From: an uncultured Pseudomonas sp. | Lineage (GTDB): Bacteria; Pseudomonadota; Gammaproteobacteria; Pseudomonadales; Pseudomonadaceae | Reading direction: 5' to 3' | NCBI RefSeq assembly: GCF_913774235.1 | Contig: NZ_CAJYDW010000012.1 | Location: 806,001-870,000, forward strand | DNA: 64,000 nucleotides | In this document: positions 47,601 through 54,597 of the stretch, piece by piece | How positions within the stretch are numbered: the stretch's first letter is position 1 | Layout of the letters: each line of letters starts with the position of its first letter | Program-made: the position numbers and the translations under genes | The notes under the pieces: model-generated | Seen by the model: only the letters and a program-made list of their open reading frames with translations | The model's database searches: none | Told to the model about the DNA's origin: nothing

Positions 47601-48713
47601 TTCGGCGAAGGCTCGCTGCACGAGGCGCTTGGACGCGAGTTGCAACGCATGACCGGGGCACGCATTCCGGACGAGGCCTGGCCGGAAGCCGAGGCCGGAC
47701 TCGACCCCCATCTGCGCATGAACCTGGAAGTGGTCGATGCCCAGGGCAAGCCCTTGGGCGAAGGCCGCGACCTGGCCGAGGTGACAGCGCGCTTCGCCCA
47801 GCAAAGCCAGGCGGCCCTGGCCCTGCCGACGCAGAAACGCCAGGAGCAGCGCCCGGTGGAGGCCAAGGCCTTCGCCGAGGTGGCGGCCAAGACCCAGCAG
47901 CAGGTGGCCGGGCTATCGATGACGGTCTATCCGGCGCTGGTCGACGAGCAGGGCACGGTCCGCGAAAGCCGTTTTTCCACGGGAGCCGAAGCCGCGTACC
48001 AACATCGTCGTGCGCTGCAGCGGCTGCTCTTGCAGCAACTGGCGGAGCAAGCCAAATTCCTGCGCGGCAAGCTGCCCGGGCTCACCGAGCTGGGCTTGCT
48101 GCACCGCGAACTGGGTCGGCCGGAGGCGCTGGTGGAAGACATCCTGCTGGCCAGCCTGGACGCCGCCATCCTCGCCGATGAAGCCGAGCTGCCGCGGGAC
48201 GGCGCCGGCCTGGCCTCCCTGGCCGAACGGCGCAAGGCCGGTTGGACCGAACAGGCCGAACGCATCGCGCGCCTGACCCTGGACATCCTCAAGCTCTGGC
48301 ACGGCCTGCAGAAGAAGTTCAAGGGTCGCATCGACCTGGCCCAGGCCGTCGCCCTGAACGACATCAAGGCGCAGCTGGGCAATCTGGTCTATCCCGGCTT
48401 CGTCCGCGATACCCCGCTGGAATGGCTCAAGGAATATCCGCGCTACCTCAAGGCCATCGAGCAGCGTTTCGACAAGCTCGGCGGCCAGGTGCAGCGCGAT
48501 CGCGTCTGGAGCGGCGAACTGGCCGGGCTGTGGGAACAGTATCGCGCCCGCGCCGCCAAGCATGGCCAGGAGGGCAAGCGCGACGCCAACCTGGAACTCT
48601 ATCGCTGGATGCTGGAAGAGTACCGGGTATCGCTATGGGCCCAGCAGCTGGGGACGCGGCTGCCGGTGTCGGATAAGCGGCTGAACAAGCAGTGGAGCCT
48701 GGTGGAGGCCTGA
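44688..48713 (+). CDS. hrpA: ATP-dependent RNA helicase HrpA
   Basis: This 1341-residue DEAH/RHA helicase unwinds RNA and helps rescue stalled ribosomes in E. coli. Motifs are in order: GETGSGKTT (94-102), HTQPRRLAARSVAARVA, DEAH (191-194), TSATID (222-227), LVFLPGEREI, TNVAETSLTVPGI and QRKGRCGRVEPG. HA2/winged-helix and OB-fold regions follow, then a long C-terminal DUF3418-type domain (from about 700) with LRKNFVPVPDFVRAAL. Full size agrees with E. coli HrpA (1300). It stands alone between the SGNH hydrolase gene and the Mut7-C gene, on the + strand. ATG 44688 is preceded by a moderate GAAAGAG. Confidence 0.94.
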   Translation: MTDTPSVARLAANLDQAFNADRQRLKRQFQALQKQPDPAREAQWLERFQASCAKVAARRASVPTIRYDDALPIAAKREEIKRAIEGHQVVVIAGETGSGKTTQLPKICLELGRGVHGLIGHTQPRRLAARSVAARVAEELGSPLGELVGYQVRFEDQSTDASLIKLMTDGILLAETQHDRFLERYDTLIVDEAHERSLNIDFLLGFLKTLLPRRPDLKLIITSATIDLERFSQHFDGAPIVEVSGRTYPVETWYRPLSSEVDEDGERLVDDLSVDQGILQALDEIEAHERSVGQRPGDVLVFLPGEREIRDCAEVLRKAQLKFTEVLPLYARLTPAEQQKIFQPRPGRKIVLATNVAETSLTVPGIRYVIDSGTARISRYSYRAKVQRLPIEAISQASANQRKGRCGRVEPGICIRLYSEEDFLGRPTFTDPEILRTNLAAVILQMLHLRLGRIEDFPFIEPPDGKAIKDGFTLLQELSAVDVEGRLLPLGRQLARLPIDPRLGRMLLEAAEQGSLDEVLIVTSALSVQDPRERPADRQTQADQAHAQWKDPDSDFAALVNLWQGFEEQRQALGSNALRSWCRKNFLNYLRLREWRDAHRQLNLLCRELGLKARKTDIPAPAPAEARTRPAPTTDKHVNAKAQQQAEASEAAVRARGYAALHKAILAGLLSQIGQKSEDGDYLGARQRRFWIHPSSVIGRKKPNWIMAAELVETTKLFARMVAKIEPDWIEPVAGHLVKKTHLEPHWEKKRGQVVAFEQVTLYGLIVVGRRPVHFGPIDPPAARELFIREGLVRGEINSRAKCLAANRALLERLDELEAKARRRDILADEETLFDYYAARLPADVYQTATFDSWYRRESAKQPDLLIMREEDVLAREASEVTAAQYPDTLRLGELTLPLSYEFDPTHPRDGVTLRVPAPLLPQLPPQRLDWLVPGLLYDRCVALVRNLPKALRKNFVPVPDFVRAALDKISFGEGSLHEALGRELQRMTGARIPDEAWPEAEAGLDPHLRMNLEVVDAQGKPLGEGRDLAEVTARFAQQSQAALALPTQKRQEQRPVEAKAFAEVAAKTQQQVAGLSMTVYPALVDEQGTVRESRFSTGAEAAYQHRRALQRLLLQQLAEQAKFLRGKLPGLTELGLLHRELGRPEALVEDILLASLDAAILADEAELPRDGAGLASLAERRKAGWTEQAERIARLTLDILKLWHGLQKKFKGRIDLAQAVALNDIKAQLGNLVYPGFVRDTPLEWLKEYPRYLKAIEQRFDKLGGQVQRDRVWSGELAGLWEQYRARAAKHGQEGKRDANLELYRWMLEEYRVSLWAQQLGTRLPVSDKRLNKQWSLVEA

Positions 48714-48771
48714 CGCGGGTCATCCATCGGACGCCACGCCGGGCCGGGTCGAGCGCTGGCATAGTGAGGGC

Positions 48772-49485
48772 ATGACCCAGGCCCGTTTCCGCTTCCATGG
48801 CACACTCGAACGTTTCCTGGCCCCGGCCCATCGGGGACGGGCGACCTGGGTCGAGTGCGCCGCGGTGGTGAGCGCCAAGCATCAGATCGAGGCCCTCGGC
48901 GTTCCCCATACCGAGGTCGGACTGCTGCTGGTCAACGGCGAACCTGCCGAGTTGACACGCCGGCTGGGCGAGGGCGACGAGGTCGTTGTCCATCCTGCCC
49001 CGGCGTCCGGCCCGATCCGCAACCAGCCGCCAGGGCGGCCGCGCTTCGTCGCCGATGCCCACCTGGGTGCCCTGGCGCGGCGGTTGCGCATGGCTGGCTT
49101 CGATACCCTCTACGACAACGCCTACGCCGATCCCGCCCTGGCCGATCTCGCCCGGCGCGAAGAGCGCATCCTGCTCACTCGGGATCGCGAGCTGCTCAAG
49201 CGCCGGCAGGTGGTCTATGGCTGCTACGTGCATGCCTTGCGTCCCGAGGCACAGTTGCATGAACTCTACGAGCGCCTGGCTCTGCGTACCTGGGCCGCGC
49301 CCTTCTCGCGCTGCCTGGCCTGCAATTCGCCCTTGCAGGCCGTGACCCTGGAGGAGGTCGCCGAGCGACTCCCGCCGCGGGTGCGGGAGCGCCACCTGCG
49401 TTTCCTGAACTGTCCGCTATGCGACAAACTGTTCTGGGAAGGCAGCCACTGGCGCGCCATGCGCGAGCGGCTGGCCCTGGTCTAG
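48772..49485 (+). CDS. Mut7-C RNase-domain protein with N-terminal ubiquitin-like domain
   Basis: The 237-residue protein has an N-terminal ubiquitin-like/ThiS fold (about 1-78: ARFRFHGTLERFLAP..LLVNGEPAELTRRLGEGDEVVVHP). A PIN-like Mut7-C RNase domain follows (about 90-160: FVADAHLGALARRLRMAGFDTLYDN, DPALADLARREERILLTRDRELLKR). A C-terminal zinc-ribbon has CLACN (with PL) and CPLCDKLFW, the two C-x-x-C knuckles. Aspartates in FVADAHLG and LLTRDREL are the likely metal ligands. The family is thought to be an RNase of unknown target. Its stop overlaps the end of the converging DUF1206 gene by four bases. Confidence 0.87.
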   Translation: MTQARFRFHGTLERFLAPAHRGRATWVECAAVVSAKHQIEALGVPHTEVGLLLVNGEPAELTRRLGEGDEVVVHPAPASGPIRNQPPGRPRFVADAHLGALARRLRMAGFDTLYDNAYADPALADLARREERILLTRDRELLKRRQVVYGCYVHALRPEAQLHELYERLALRTWAAPFSRCLACNSPLQAVTLEEVAERLPPRVRERHLRFLNCPLCDKLFWEGSHWRAMRERLALV

Positions 49486-50315
49486 CGTGGCAGCACCTGG
49501 CGTAGCGACCCGCCCACGTCCGGCAGATCCATGTCGATGCGCCGCCAATAGCCTTCCGCGAAGCTGTAGCAGGCGAAGGCGATCAGTCCGAGGCCCACGA
49601 TCGACAGGATCAGGCCGCCGAAGGGGAGGTCCTGCAGGCCGTTCAGGGCATCCTTCATGCCCGGCGGATGCAGCGCCTGATAGCGCGAGCCGCTGACCAC
49701 CAGCAGGACGGCGATCTCGACGAAGGCCACGCCGCGGGCGATCAGGCCGAAGCGGCCGATGGGACGGATCAGCCGCAGTTGCTCCGGACTGGCTTCCAGG
49801 TAGCGCTCGAAGCTGGCCTTCCAGCCCTTCACGAAGTGAGCGATGCCCACCCCCAGGGGAATCAGCGCGGCGACGTACACCAGCAGGTTGGAATAGCGCC
49901 AGCCGAGGATTGTCTGCAGCAGATCGTTGGTTTCTCCGCCCGAGCCGCCGCCCTGGCGCAGACCGCTGACCAGCAGACCCAGGGCGAAGAAGGCCAGGGC
50001 GCCATAGGTGAGGCCCCCCACCAGCAGGCCGGCGCGGATGACCAGGCCTTTGGGCTTGCTGCCGTGGTTATCGACATCGCGTATGGCCTGGAGGATGCGC
50101 CAGGCCGCGAAGGCGACCAGACCGACCACTACCACAGCGACCAGGAAATGCCCGAAGGGCTGGGCGAGCAGAGTCTCCAGGCTGTCATGGCTGTCCGCCG
50201 GCTGACCGGAGCCGCGTGCGGCCAGCAGTGCCAGCACACCGATGATCAGATAGACGAGGCCGCGGGCGGCATAGCCGCCGCGGGCCAGGAGGGTGAGACC
50301 GGTACGGGTGCGCAT
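49482..50315 (-). CDS. DUF1206-family inner membrane protein
   Basis: The 277-residue integral membrane protein shows six hydrophobic segments arranged as three repeated pairs: RGGYAARGLVYLIIGVLALLAA at the start, a middle unit VIRAGLLVGGLTYGALAFFALGLL, and a third GRFGLIARGVAFVEIAVLLVV. Each unit has the R-x-G-x-x-A-R-G-(V/L)-(V/A) pattern typical for DUF1206. Function is unknown. It converges on the Mut7-C gene (four-base overlap) and is divergent from the GreA/B-like gene. Gly-rich loop SGLRQGGGSGGETNDL connects units two and three. Initiation at 50315 follows a weak ribosome site (AGGACATAACAG). Confidence 0.83.
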   Translation of the reverse strand: MRTRTGLTLLARGGYAARGLVYLIIGVLALLAARGSGQPADSHDSLETLLAQPFGHFLVAVVVVGLVAFAAWRILQAIRDVDNHGSKPKGLVIRAGLLVGGLTYGALAFFALGLLVSGLRQGGGSGGETNDLLQTILGWRYSNLLVYVAALIPLGVGIAHFVKGWKASFERYLEASPEQLRLIRPIGRFGLIARGVAFVEIAVLLVVSGSRYQALHPPGMKDALNGLQDLPFGGLILSIVGLGLIAFACYSFAEGYWRRIDMDLPDVGGSLRQVLPR

Positions 50316-50455
50316 CTGTTATGTCCTGTTACATCCTGCCTTGTACTGACCGGCGGCCCGCGTGCGGGTTCTGGCGGGCGGACGGGCGTATGAGGATGGT
50401 GGCGGGACGTGGCTATAAGCCTTAGGCTCGCACCCTTTGCCCCGGCGACGGTTTC

Positions 50456-50929
50456 ATGGACAAAGCACGACTGCTCACCCTCATTCTCCAGGCGCTGGAA
50501 GCCGACCGCGACGTCATAAGCCAGCAATTGGCGGCCAGCCACGAGGCGGCTACCCACAGCGAGAGCAAGGCCGAGAACAAGTACGATACCCGCGGGCTGG
50601 AGGCGGCCTATCTCGCCGATGGCCAGCGGCGGCGGCTGCATGAAATTGAAATGTCCCTGGCCGCCTACCGGGCGCTGACGCCAACCGCCATGACCGATGG
50701 CATTCGCGTTGGCGCCTTGATCGAACTGGCCACGCCGACCGGCAGCCGCTGGCTGTTCCTAGGCCCGGATGCGGCAGGACTCAAGATCAGGCTGGATACC
50801 GATGAGGTGCTGGTGATCTCGCCACGCGCGCCCCTGGGGCAGGCGCTGCTTGGCCGGGAGGAGGGCGATGAGGTGGAAGTGACGGTGGCGGGCAAGGTGC
50901 ACCGCCAGGAGATCGTGGCGGTACTGTAG
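50456..50929 (+). CDS. GreA/GreB-like transcription-factor-related protein
   Basis: The 157-residue protein has an N-terminal helical part (MDKARLLTLILQALEADRDVISQQLAASHEAATHSESKAENKYDTRGLEAAYL..RRRLHEIEM) and a C-terminal FKBP-like strand domain (VGALIELATPTGSRWLFLGP..VISPRAPLGQALLGREEGDEVEVTVAGKVHRQEIVAV). The P-x-(S/A)-P-L-G-x-A-L-(L/M)-G pattern and E-G-D-E-V are signatures of Gre factors, and an acidic tip sits in the coiled coil. It lacks the exact DD/DE tip of GreA. It may bind RNA polymerase via the secondary channel, like Gfh or DksA-type factors, but this is inference. The ribosome site is weak. Confidence 0.75.
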   Translation: MDKARLLTLILQALEADRDVISQQLAASHEAATHSESKAENKYDTRGLEAAYLADGQRRRLHEIEMSLAAYRALTPTAMTDGIRVGALIELATPTGSRWLFLGPDAAGLKIRLDTDEVLVISPRAPLGQALLGREEGDEVEVTVAGKVHRQEIVAVL

Positions 50930-50953
50930 TGGCTACGTCTCTGTCGACGGGCT

Positions 50954-51017
50954 ATCGCGGCCATGGGCCGCTCCTACAAAAGCATCACCTTCTGTAGGAG
51001 CGGCCCATGGCCGCGAT
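50954..51017. repeat. REP-type palindromic repeat with perfect 25-bp arms
   Basis: The arms 50954-50978 and 50993-51017 are exact reverse complements; the outer ends are ATCGCGGCCATGG and CCATGGCCGCGAT, the inner end TGTAGGAGCGGCC is the core of Pseudomonas REP sequences. The loop is 14 bases. It lies between converging genes and probably folds into a strong 3' hairpin. Confidence 0.9.
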
Positions 51018-51033
51018 AATTGCGAGCAAGTCC

Positions 51034-51318
51034 TCAGGTCTCCACCCCTTCCCCCGACCGGGCGGCTCTGGGTTGCTGCGCCTCTTCCTGTTGCTTGGGC
51101 CGATGCTGATCCAGCCAGGCGCGCGTCTGGTTCTGGGCCTCGTCGACCTTCTTGTTGAGTTCGTCGAGGGTACCGCCCAGGGTTTCCCGGGCCTGTTCGC
51201 GGGCGGCCTGCTCCACCTTGGTGGCGAAGCTGTCGGCCGCCTTCTCGGCGCTGTCGCAGCCGCCGAGGCCGAGCAGCACCAGGATGCTGGCCAGGGCGAG
51301 GGAGGCTTTGAGTGTCAT
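51034..51318 (-). CDS. Small lipoprotein with amphipathic helix
   Basis: This 94-residue protein starts at ATG 51318 (AAGGAGA upstream). A signal peptide ends in LVLLGLGGC, a lipobox, so the mature N-terminal Cys (about 21) should be lipidated. The rest is highly charged: SAEKAADSFATKVEQAAREQARETLGGTLDELNKKVDEAQNQTRAWLDQH followed by a polar tail. This looks like one long surface helix, similar in layout to small periplasmic lipoproteins of unknown function in pseudomonads. It lies 17 bases after the TerC-family gene on the same strand, so the two are probably co-transcribed. Confidence 0.7.
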   Translation of the reverse strand: MTLKASLALASILVLLGLGGCDSAEKAADSFATKVEQAAREQARETLGGTLDELNKKVDEAQNQTRAWLDQHRPKQQEEAQQPRAARSGEGVET

Positions 51319-51335
51319 GGTCGTCTTCTCCTTGC

Positions 51336-52361
51336 TCACGAAGGTTTGTTAAGCGATTCGCGTGCATCGCGATGGGCGGAAGCCTGCTTGGCCTCGCCGC
51401 GGGTCTTGTACAGCGAGACCAGCACACCGCCGGCCAGCAGGCCCAGGGTGACGCTCAGGGAGATCGCCGGCGGGATCTTGCCGATGATGCCCACCAGGAA
51501 GATCTTGCAGCCGATGAACACCAGCACCAGCGCCAGGGCGTACTTGAGGTAGGCGAAGCGATGGATCATCGCCGCCAGGGCGAAGTACAGGGCACGCAGG
51601 CCGAGGATGGCGAAGACGTTAGAGGTGTAGACGATGAAGGGGTCCTGGGTGATGGCGAAGATGGCCGGTACGCTGTCCACCGCGAACACCAGGTCGGCGC
51701 ACTCGATCACGATCAGCGCGAGGAACATCGGAGTAGCCCAGAGCACCGCCTTGCCGCTGGCGTCGGGCTGGCGCACGAAGAAGTGCTCGCCATGCAGCTC
51801 ATCGGTCACCCGCAGTTTCTTGCGCAGGAACTTGATGAAGACGTTGTCGTCGAGGTTGGGCTCCTCGTCCACCTTGGCGAACAGCATCTTGACCCCGGTG
51901 ATCACCAGGAAGGCGCCGAAGAGATAGAGGATCCAGTCGAACTGGTGGATCAGCGCCGCGCCCAGGCCGATCATGATGGCGCGCAGCACGATTACCCCGA
52001 GGATGCCCCAGAACAGCACCCGGTGCTGATATTCACGGGGGATGGCGAAGAAGCCGAAGATCACCGCCATCAGGAAGACGTTGTCCATGGACAGCGATTT
52101 CTCGATGAGAAAGCCGGTGACGTAGTCGAGACTGGCATCGGCGCCCTTGAGCTGCCAGACGAAGAGGGCGAACAGCAGGCCTGCCGTGATGTAACCGGCG
52201 GAGAGCAGCAGGCTCTCCTTGACCTCGATGGGCTTGTTCTCCTTGTGGAGCACACCCAGGTCGAAGGCCAGCAGGGCGATGACGACGGCGAAGAAGGTGA
52301 GCCACATCCAGGTGGCGGTGCCGAGGAAGTCGGCGAAGAAGAATGTATGCAGGGCGTTCAT
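51336..52361 (-). CDS. TerC/Alx-family integral membrane protein
   Basis: The 341-residue protein (start ATG 52361, GGAGGGGCTC upstream) has about eight or nine membrane segments. It shows the TerC family pattern: FAVVIALLAFDLGVLHKENKPI, DYVTGFLIEKSLSMDNVFLMAVIFGFF, and VIECADLVFAVDSVPAIFAITQDPFIVYTSNVFAILGLRALYF. The acidic residues in SMDN and FAVDSVPA are conserved and likely bind metal. Alx in E. coli handles manganese and TerC is tied to tellurite resistance. A hydrophilic loop (about 170-205) contains the charged KFLRKKLRVTDELHGEHF. I did not see an mntP/alx-type riboswitch in the leader. Confidence 0.88.
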   Translation of the reverse strand: MNALHTFFFADFLGTATWMWLTFFAVVIALLAFDLGVLHKENKPIEVKESLLLSAGYITAGLLFALFVWQLKGADASLDYVTGFLIEKSLSMDNVFLMAVIFGFFAIPREYQHRVLFWGILGVIVLRAIMIGLGAALIHQFDWILYLFGAFLVITGVKMLFAKVDEEPNLDDNVFIKFLRKKLRVTDELHGEHFFVRQPDASGKAVLWATPMFLALIVIECADLVFAVDSVPAIFAITQDPFIVYTSNVFAILGLRALYFALAAMIHRFAYLKYALALVLVFIGCKIFLVGIIGKIPPAISLSVTLGLLAGGVLVSLYKTRGEAKQASAHRDARESLNKPS

Positions 52362-52504
52362 GAGCCCCTCCTTAGTCAAGTTTCAAGACTATGACTCGAC
52401 ATGGCGGCTTGCACCGTCAGAGGGGCCCGGGTCACCAGGACAGGATTTCGAACTCGCGCACATTCGGCAAGGATTGCAGTTTTACAAAATGCAACCGCTC
52501 TAGC

Positions 52505-52936
52505 TCAGGCCTCTCGGGAGGAGTGGTGGCCGGTGATAAGCCAGCGGCCGTCGATCTGCTCGAAGGTGAAAAGAAAGCGTGCAGGGACGCTCACGGCGCT
52601 ATCGCCTTCACGGTAATGAAACACATAGAGGCCGCCGACCACCACGGTGCTCAGCTTGTGACTCACGCGCTTCTTGAAGATCTGGATATCGCAGACCAGC
52701 CCTTCGTTGGCGAGGAAGTTGCGGAAGTATTCGCGCCGGCTGTCCTGGCAATCCCGGACTTCGTTGGATAGGGTCGGCACCAGGATGGCGTCCGGGGCGT
52801 AGAGCGCGAGAATGGCTTCCACATCGCGGGTGGCGACGGTCGCGGCCCAGGTGTGCAAGGCGGCCTTGGCGCCGGCAAGACAGGCGATTTCTTCGTTGGA
52901 GCGAGCGGGTGCGTAGCCAGGCGTGGCAACGGACAT
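52505..52936 (-). CDS. SnoaL-like / NTF2-superfamily protein
   Basis: The 143-residue soluble protein fits the SnoaL/NTF2 cone fold used by polyketide cyclases and by CaMKII association-domain proteins. Features are ALHTWAATVATRDVEAILALYAPDAILVPTLS (helix with the A-L-Y-A-x-D-A motif), RREYFRNFLANEGL, and VGGLYVFHYREGDSAVSVPARFLFTFEQIDGRWLITGHHSS, whose terminal strand pair is typical of family SnoaL_4/DUF4440. It starts at 52936 with GAGGATAACGTC upstream. The frame is open to 53041 but the N-terminal extension is unlike the family. A perfect palindrome lies 25 bases upstream. Function unknown. Confidence 0.82.
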   Translation of the reverse strand: MSVATPGYAPARSNEEIACLAGAKAALHTWAATVATRDVEAILALYAPDAILVPTLSNEVRDCQDSRREYFRNFLANEGLVCDIQIFKKRVSHKLSTVVVGGLYVFHYREGDSAVSVPARFLFTFEQIDGRWLITGHHSSREA

Positions 52937-52960
52937 GACGTTATCCTCAGGCGATAGTGG

Positions 52961-52981
52961 ATTTGTTATAATATAACAAAT
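52961..52981. promoter_or_regulatory. Perfect 10-bp-arm palindrome upstream of the SnoaL-like gene
   Basis: ATTTGTTATA (52961-52970) and TATAACAAAT (52972-52981) are exact inverted repeats around one central A. It contains TATAAT (52967-52972, reading rightwards), so it could overlap a promoter -10. It lies 25 bases upstream of the start of the 52505-52936 gene. The AT content stands out against the 65% GC background. It may be the binding site of a repressor of the ROK, TetR or MarR type; the regulator is unknown. Confidence 0.6.
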
Positions 52982-53100
52982 TTGCCTGGCCAGGCGCCGT
53001 GCCAGGGCTGAGTGCGAGAGGACGCCGTCGGTCAAAGACACCCGGGGTCAGGGTGGAGAGCTGTGGCCATTGGACGCCGGCGACGGTTGAGACGGGCGGC

Positions 53101-53412
53101 TCAGCGATTTTCGATCTTCGAGCGCAGCGGGATCTCTTCGCGCGAATCGGTCTGGCTCACCGGCTGGCCGACCATCTCTTCATAGACCGCCGGCTGGGCG
53201 ATGAACAGGCGGACATCCTTAACGTCGTCGAGGATGCGCCGCGCCTCTTCCACCGAGGCCACGTGCAGGGTAGCGCCCTTGTCATCGGCGACCGGTACCG
53301 AGGTACCTTCCACCAGCGCATGGATGACGTAGGAGCCGCCTTCCATGGACACCAGGTTGACTTCCTTGACCGCGCCGGCCTTGACCTGCTGATTCAGCTC
53401 TTTGACATTCAT
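53101..53412 (-). CDS. DUF6482-family small protein
   Basis: This 103-residue cytoplasmic protein matches a small family common in pseudomonads (DUF6482). It has MNVKELNQQVKAGAVKEVNLVSMEGGSYVIHALVEGTSVPVADDKG, a two-layer strand/helix start, and a helical LHVASVEEARRILDDVKDVRLFIAQPAVYEEMVG, ending in a polar RSKIENR tail. No catalytic residues are evident. ATG 53412 has GAGG upstream; GTG 53418 is a weaker option. It is an isolated gene, 90 bases from the LysR gene on the same strand. Function unknown. Confidence 0.78.
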   Translation of the reverse strand: MNVKELNQQVKAGAVKEVNLVSMEGGSYVIHALVEGTSVPVADDKGATLHVASVEEARRILDDVKDVRLFIAQPAVYEEMVGQPVSQTDSREEIPLRSKIENR

Positions 53413-53501
53413 CGACACACCTCGGTTATCACGCTAACGAGCCCTGCGCAGCGGCAGGGGTAGGTATGGATTCGAGGCGGGAGCGGGGCCGGGAGTTCCG
53501 G

Positions 53502-54404
53502 TCACTGCCACTGGCGTACCGCCTCGTGAAGAGTGGCTCGCGTTTCCGCGGCGAAGGCCATGGCCAGGGTGCCCGCCGGGCGGTGGTCGGCCAGCAGCAG
53601 GTAGCTGGTGAAGCGGATCGCCGGCTGGAAGGGGCGCCAGTCAAGACCGGCATGGAGGTAGTCCTGTGCCACCAGCGGGCTGACGATGCTGACGCCCAGG
53701 CCGAGGCCGACCATGGCGCAGATGGTGGCGGCGTAGGGCGTCTCCAGATTCAGTCGCCGTCGCTCCGCCGGCTCCTGGAAATGGCGATCGATGCGCGTGC
53801 GGGTGCTATCGCCCGGCACCAGGGAGATGAATTCCTCGCCGGCTAGGTCGGCCGGTGTCACCGCGGTGAGTTGGCTCAGACGATGTCCGCGCGGGAAGAC
53901 GCAGACCCCGGGCACGTCGCTGAGCAACTCCGCCGCCACGCCCGGCAGTTGCTCACCCACATAGGAGGCCAGCCCCAGATCGCAGAATTGCGAGGCCGCC
54001 CAGTGCGCCACCGTAGGCGAATCGCTGGTGTGGATGGTGATGGCCACCTGCGGATAGCGCTCGCGAAAGCGTTGCACCACCCGGGGCAGCAGGGTAAGGG
54101 ACAGCGAGGGTACCGCGGCGAGGCGGAGACGCCCGATACCGCCTTGGGCGATGGCGCGCGCCGATGCTTGCAGGCTGTCCAGACCCACGAAGGCGCGCTC
54201 CACGTCGCGAAACAGGGCCGTGCCTTCTTCGGTGGGCAGCAGGCGGCCGGCAATACGCTCGAACAAGCGGAAACCGCAGCTGCGTTCCAGTTGGGCAATC
54301 AGCCGGCTGATATTGGGTTGCGAGGTGTGCAGGGCCTCGGCGGCTGCGGTCATGGAGCCAGACAGCATCGTCGCGCGAAAAGCCTCCACCTGTTTCATGT
54401 TCAT
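53502..54404 (-). CDS. LysR-type regulator of the divergent ABC/lyase operon
   Basis: The 300-residue regulator has a classic LysR HTH: MKQVEAFRATMLSGSMTAAAEALHTSQPNISRLIAQLERSCGFRLFER (3-50), with ALHTSQPNISRLIAQLE as recognition helix. The periplasmic-binding-like effector domain follows (RLRLAAVPSLSLTLLPRVVQRFRERYPQVAITIHTSDSPTVAHWAASQFCDLGLASY). ATG 54404 has a GGGTGAG site. It is divergent from the transporter operon at 54598-59028; two dyads lie in the shared gap (54415-54457), one of T-N11-A type. It probably activates the operon in the presence of the transported compound. Confidence 0.88.
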   Translation of the reverse strand: MNMKQVEAFRATMLSGSMTAAAEALHTSQPNISRLIAQLERSCGFRLFERIAGRLLPTEEGTALFRDVERAFVGLDSLQASARAIAQGGIGRLRLAAVPSLSLTLLPRVVQRFRERYPQVAITIHTSDSPTVAHWAASQFCDLGLASYVGEQLPGVAAELLSDVPGVCVFPRGHRLSQLTAVTPADLAGEEFISLVPGDSTRTRIDRHFQEPAERRRLNLETPYAATICAMVGLGLGVSIVSPLVAQDYLHAGLDWRPFQPAIRFTSYLLLADHRPAGTLAMAFAAETRATLHEAVRQWQ

Positions 54405-54414
54405 CCACTCACCC

Positions 54415-54457
54415 CATATCAAATCCGTATGCCTGCCTAGCGTATTGGCATTTGCCA
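54415..54457. promoter_or_regulatory. LysR-type binding sites between regulator and transporter operon
   Basis: CATA-N9-TATG (54415-54431) includes the LysR T-N11-A pattern in a dyad. Fifteen bases on, TGGCA-TT-TGCCA (54446-54457) is a second perfect dyad. They lie just upstream of the LysR start and about 140-180 bases before the substrate-binding protein gene, as expected for autoregulation and divergent control. Confidence 0.5.
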
Positions 54458-54597
54458 GCATGACGCCATAAGTCTTACAAAAGAGCCAAGGCGCGATGAA
54501 CGCCAGCACCGACGACCCCGCTGCATCTTCCGATCTGCCCTCAGAGTCCTGTCTCCGGCCGCTGCCGGCGGTAGTCACCTTTCTTCTAGGAGGCAAC

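Noticed and set aside
52362-52500. yybP-ykoY (manganese) riboswitch upstream of the TerC-family gene
   Set aside because: The characteristic paired loops were not seen in this leader.
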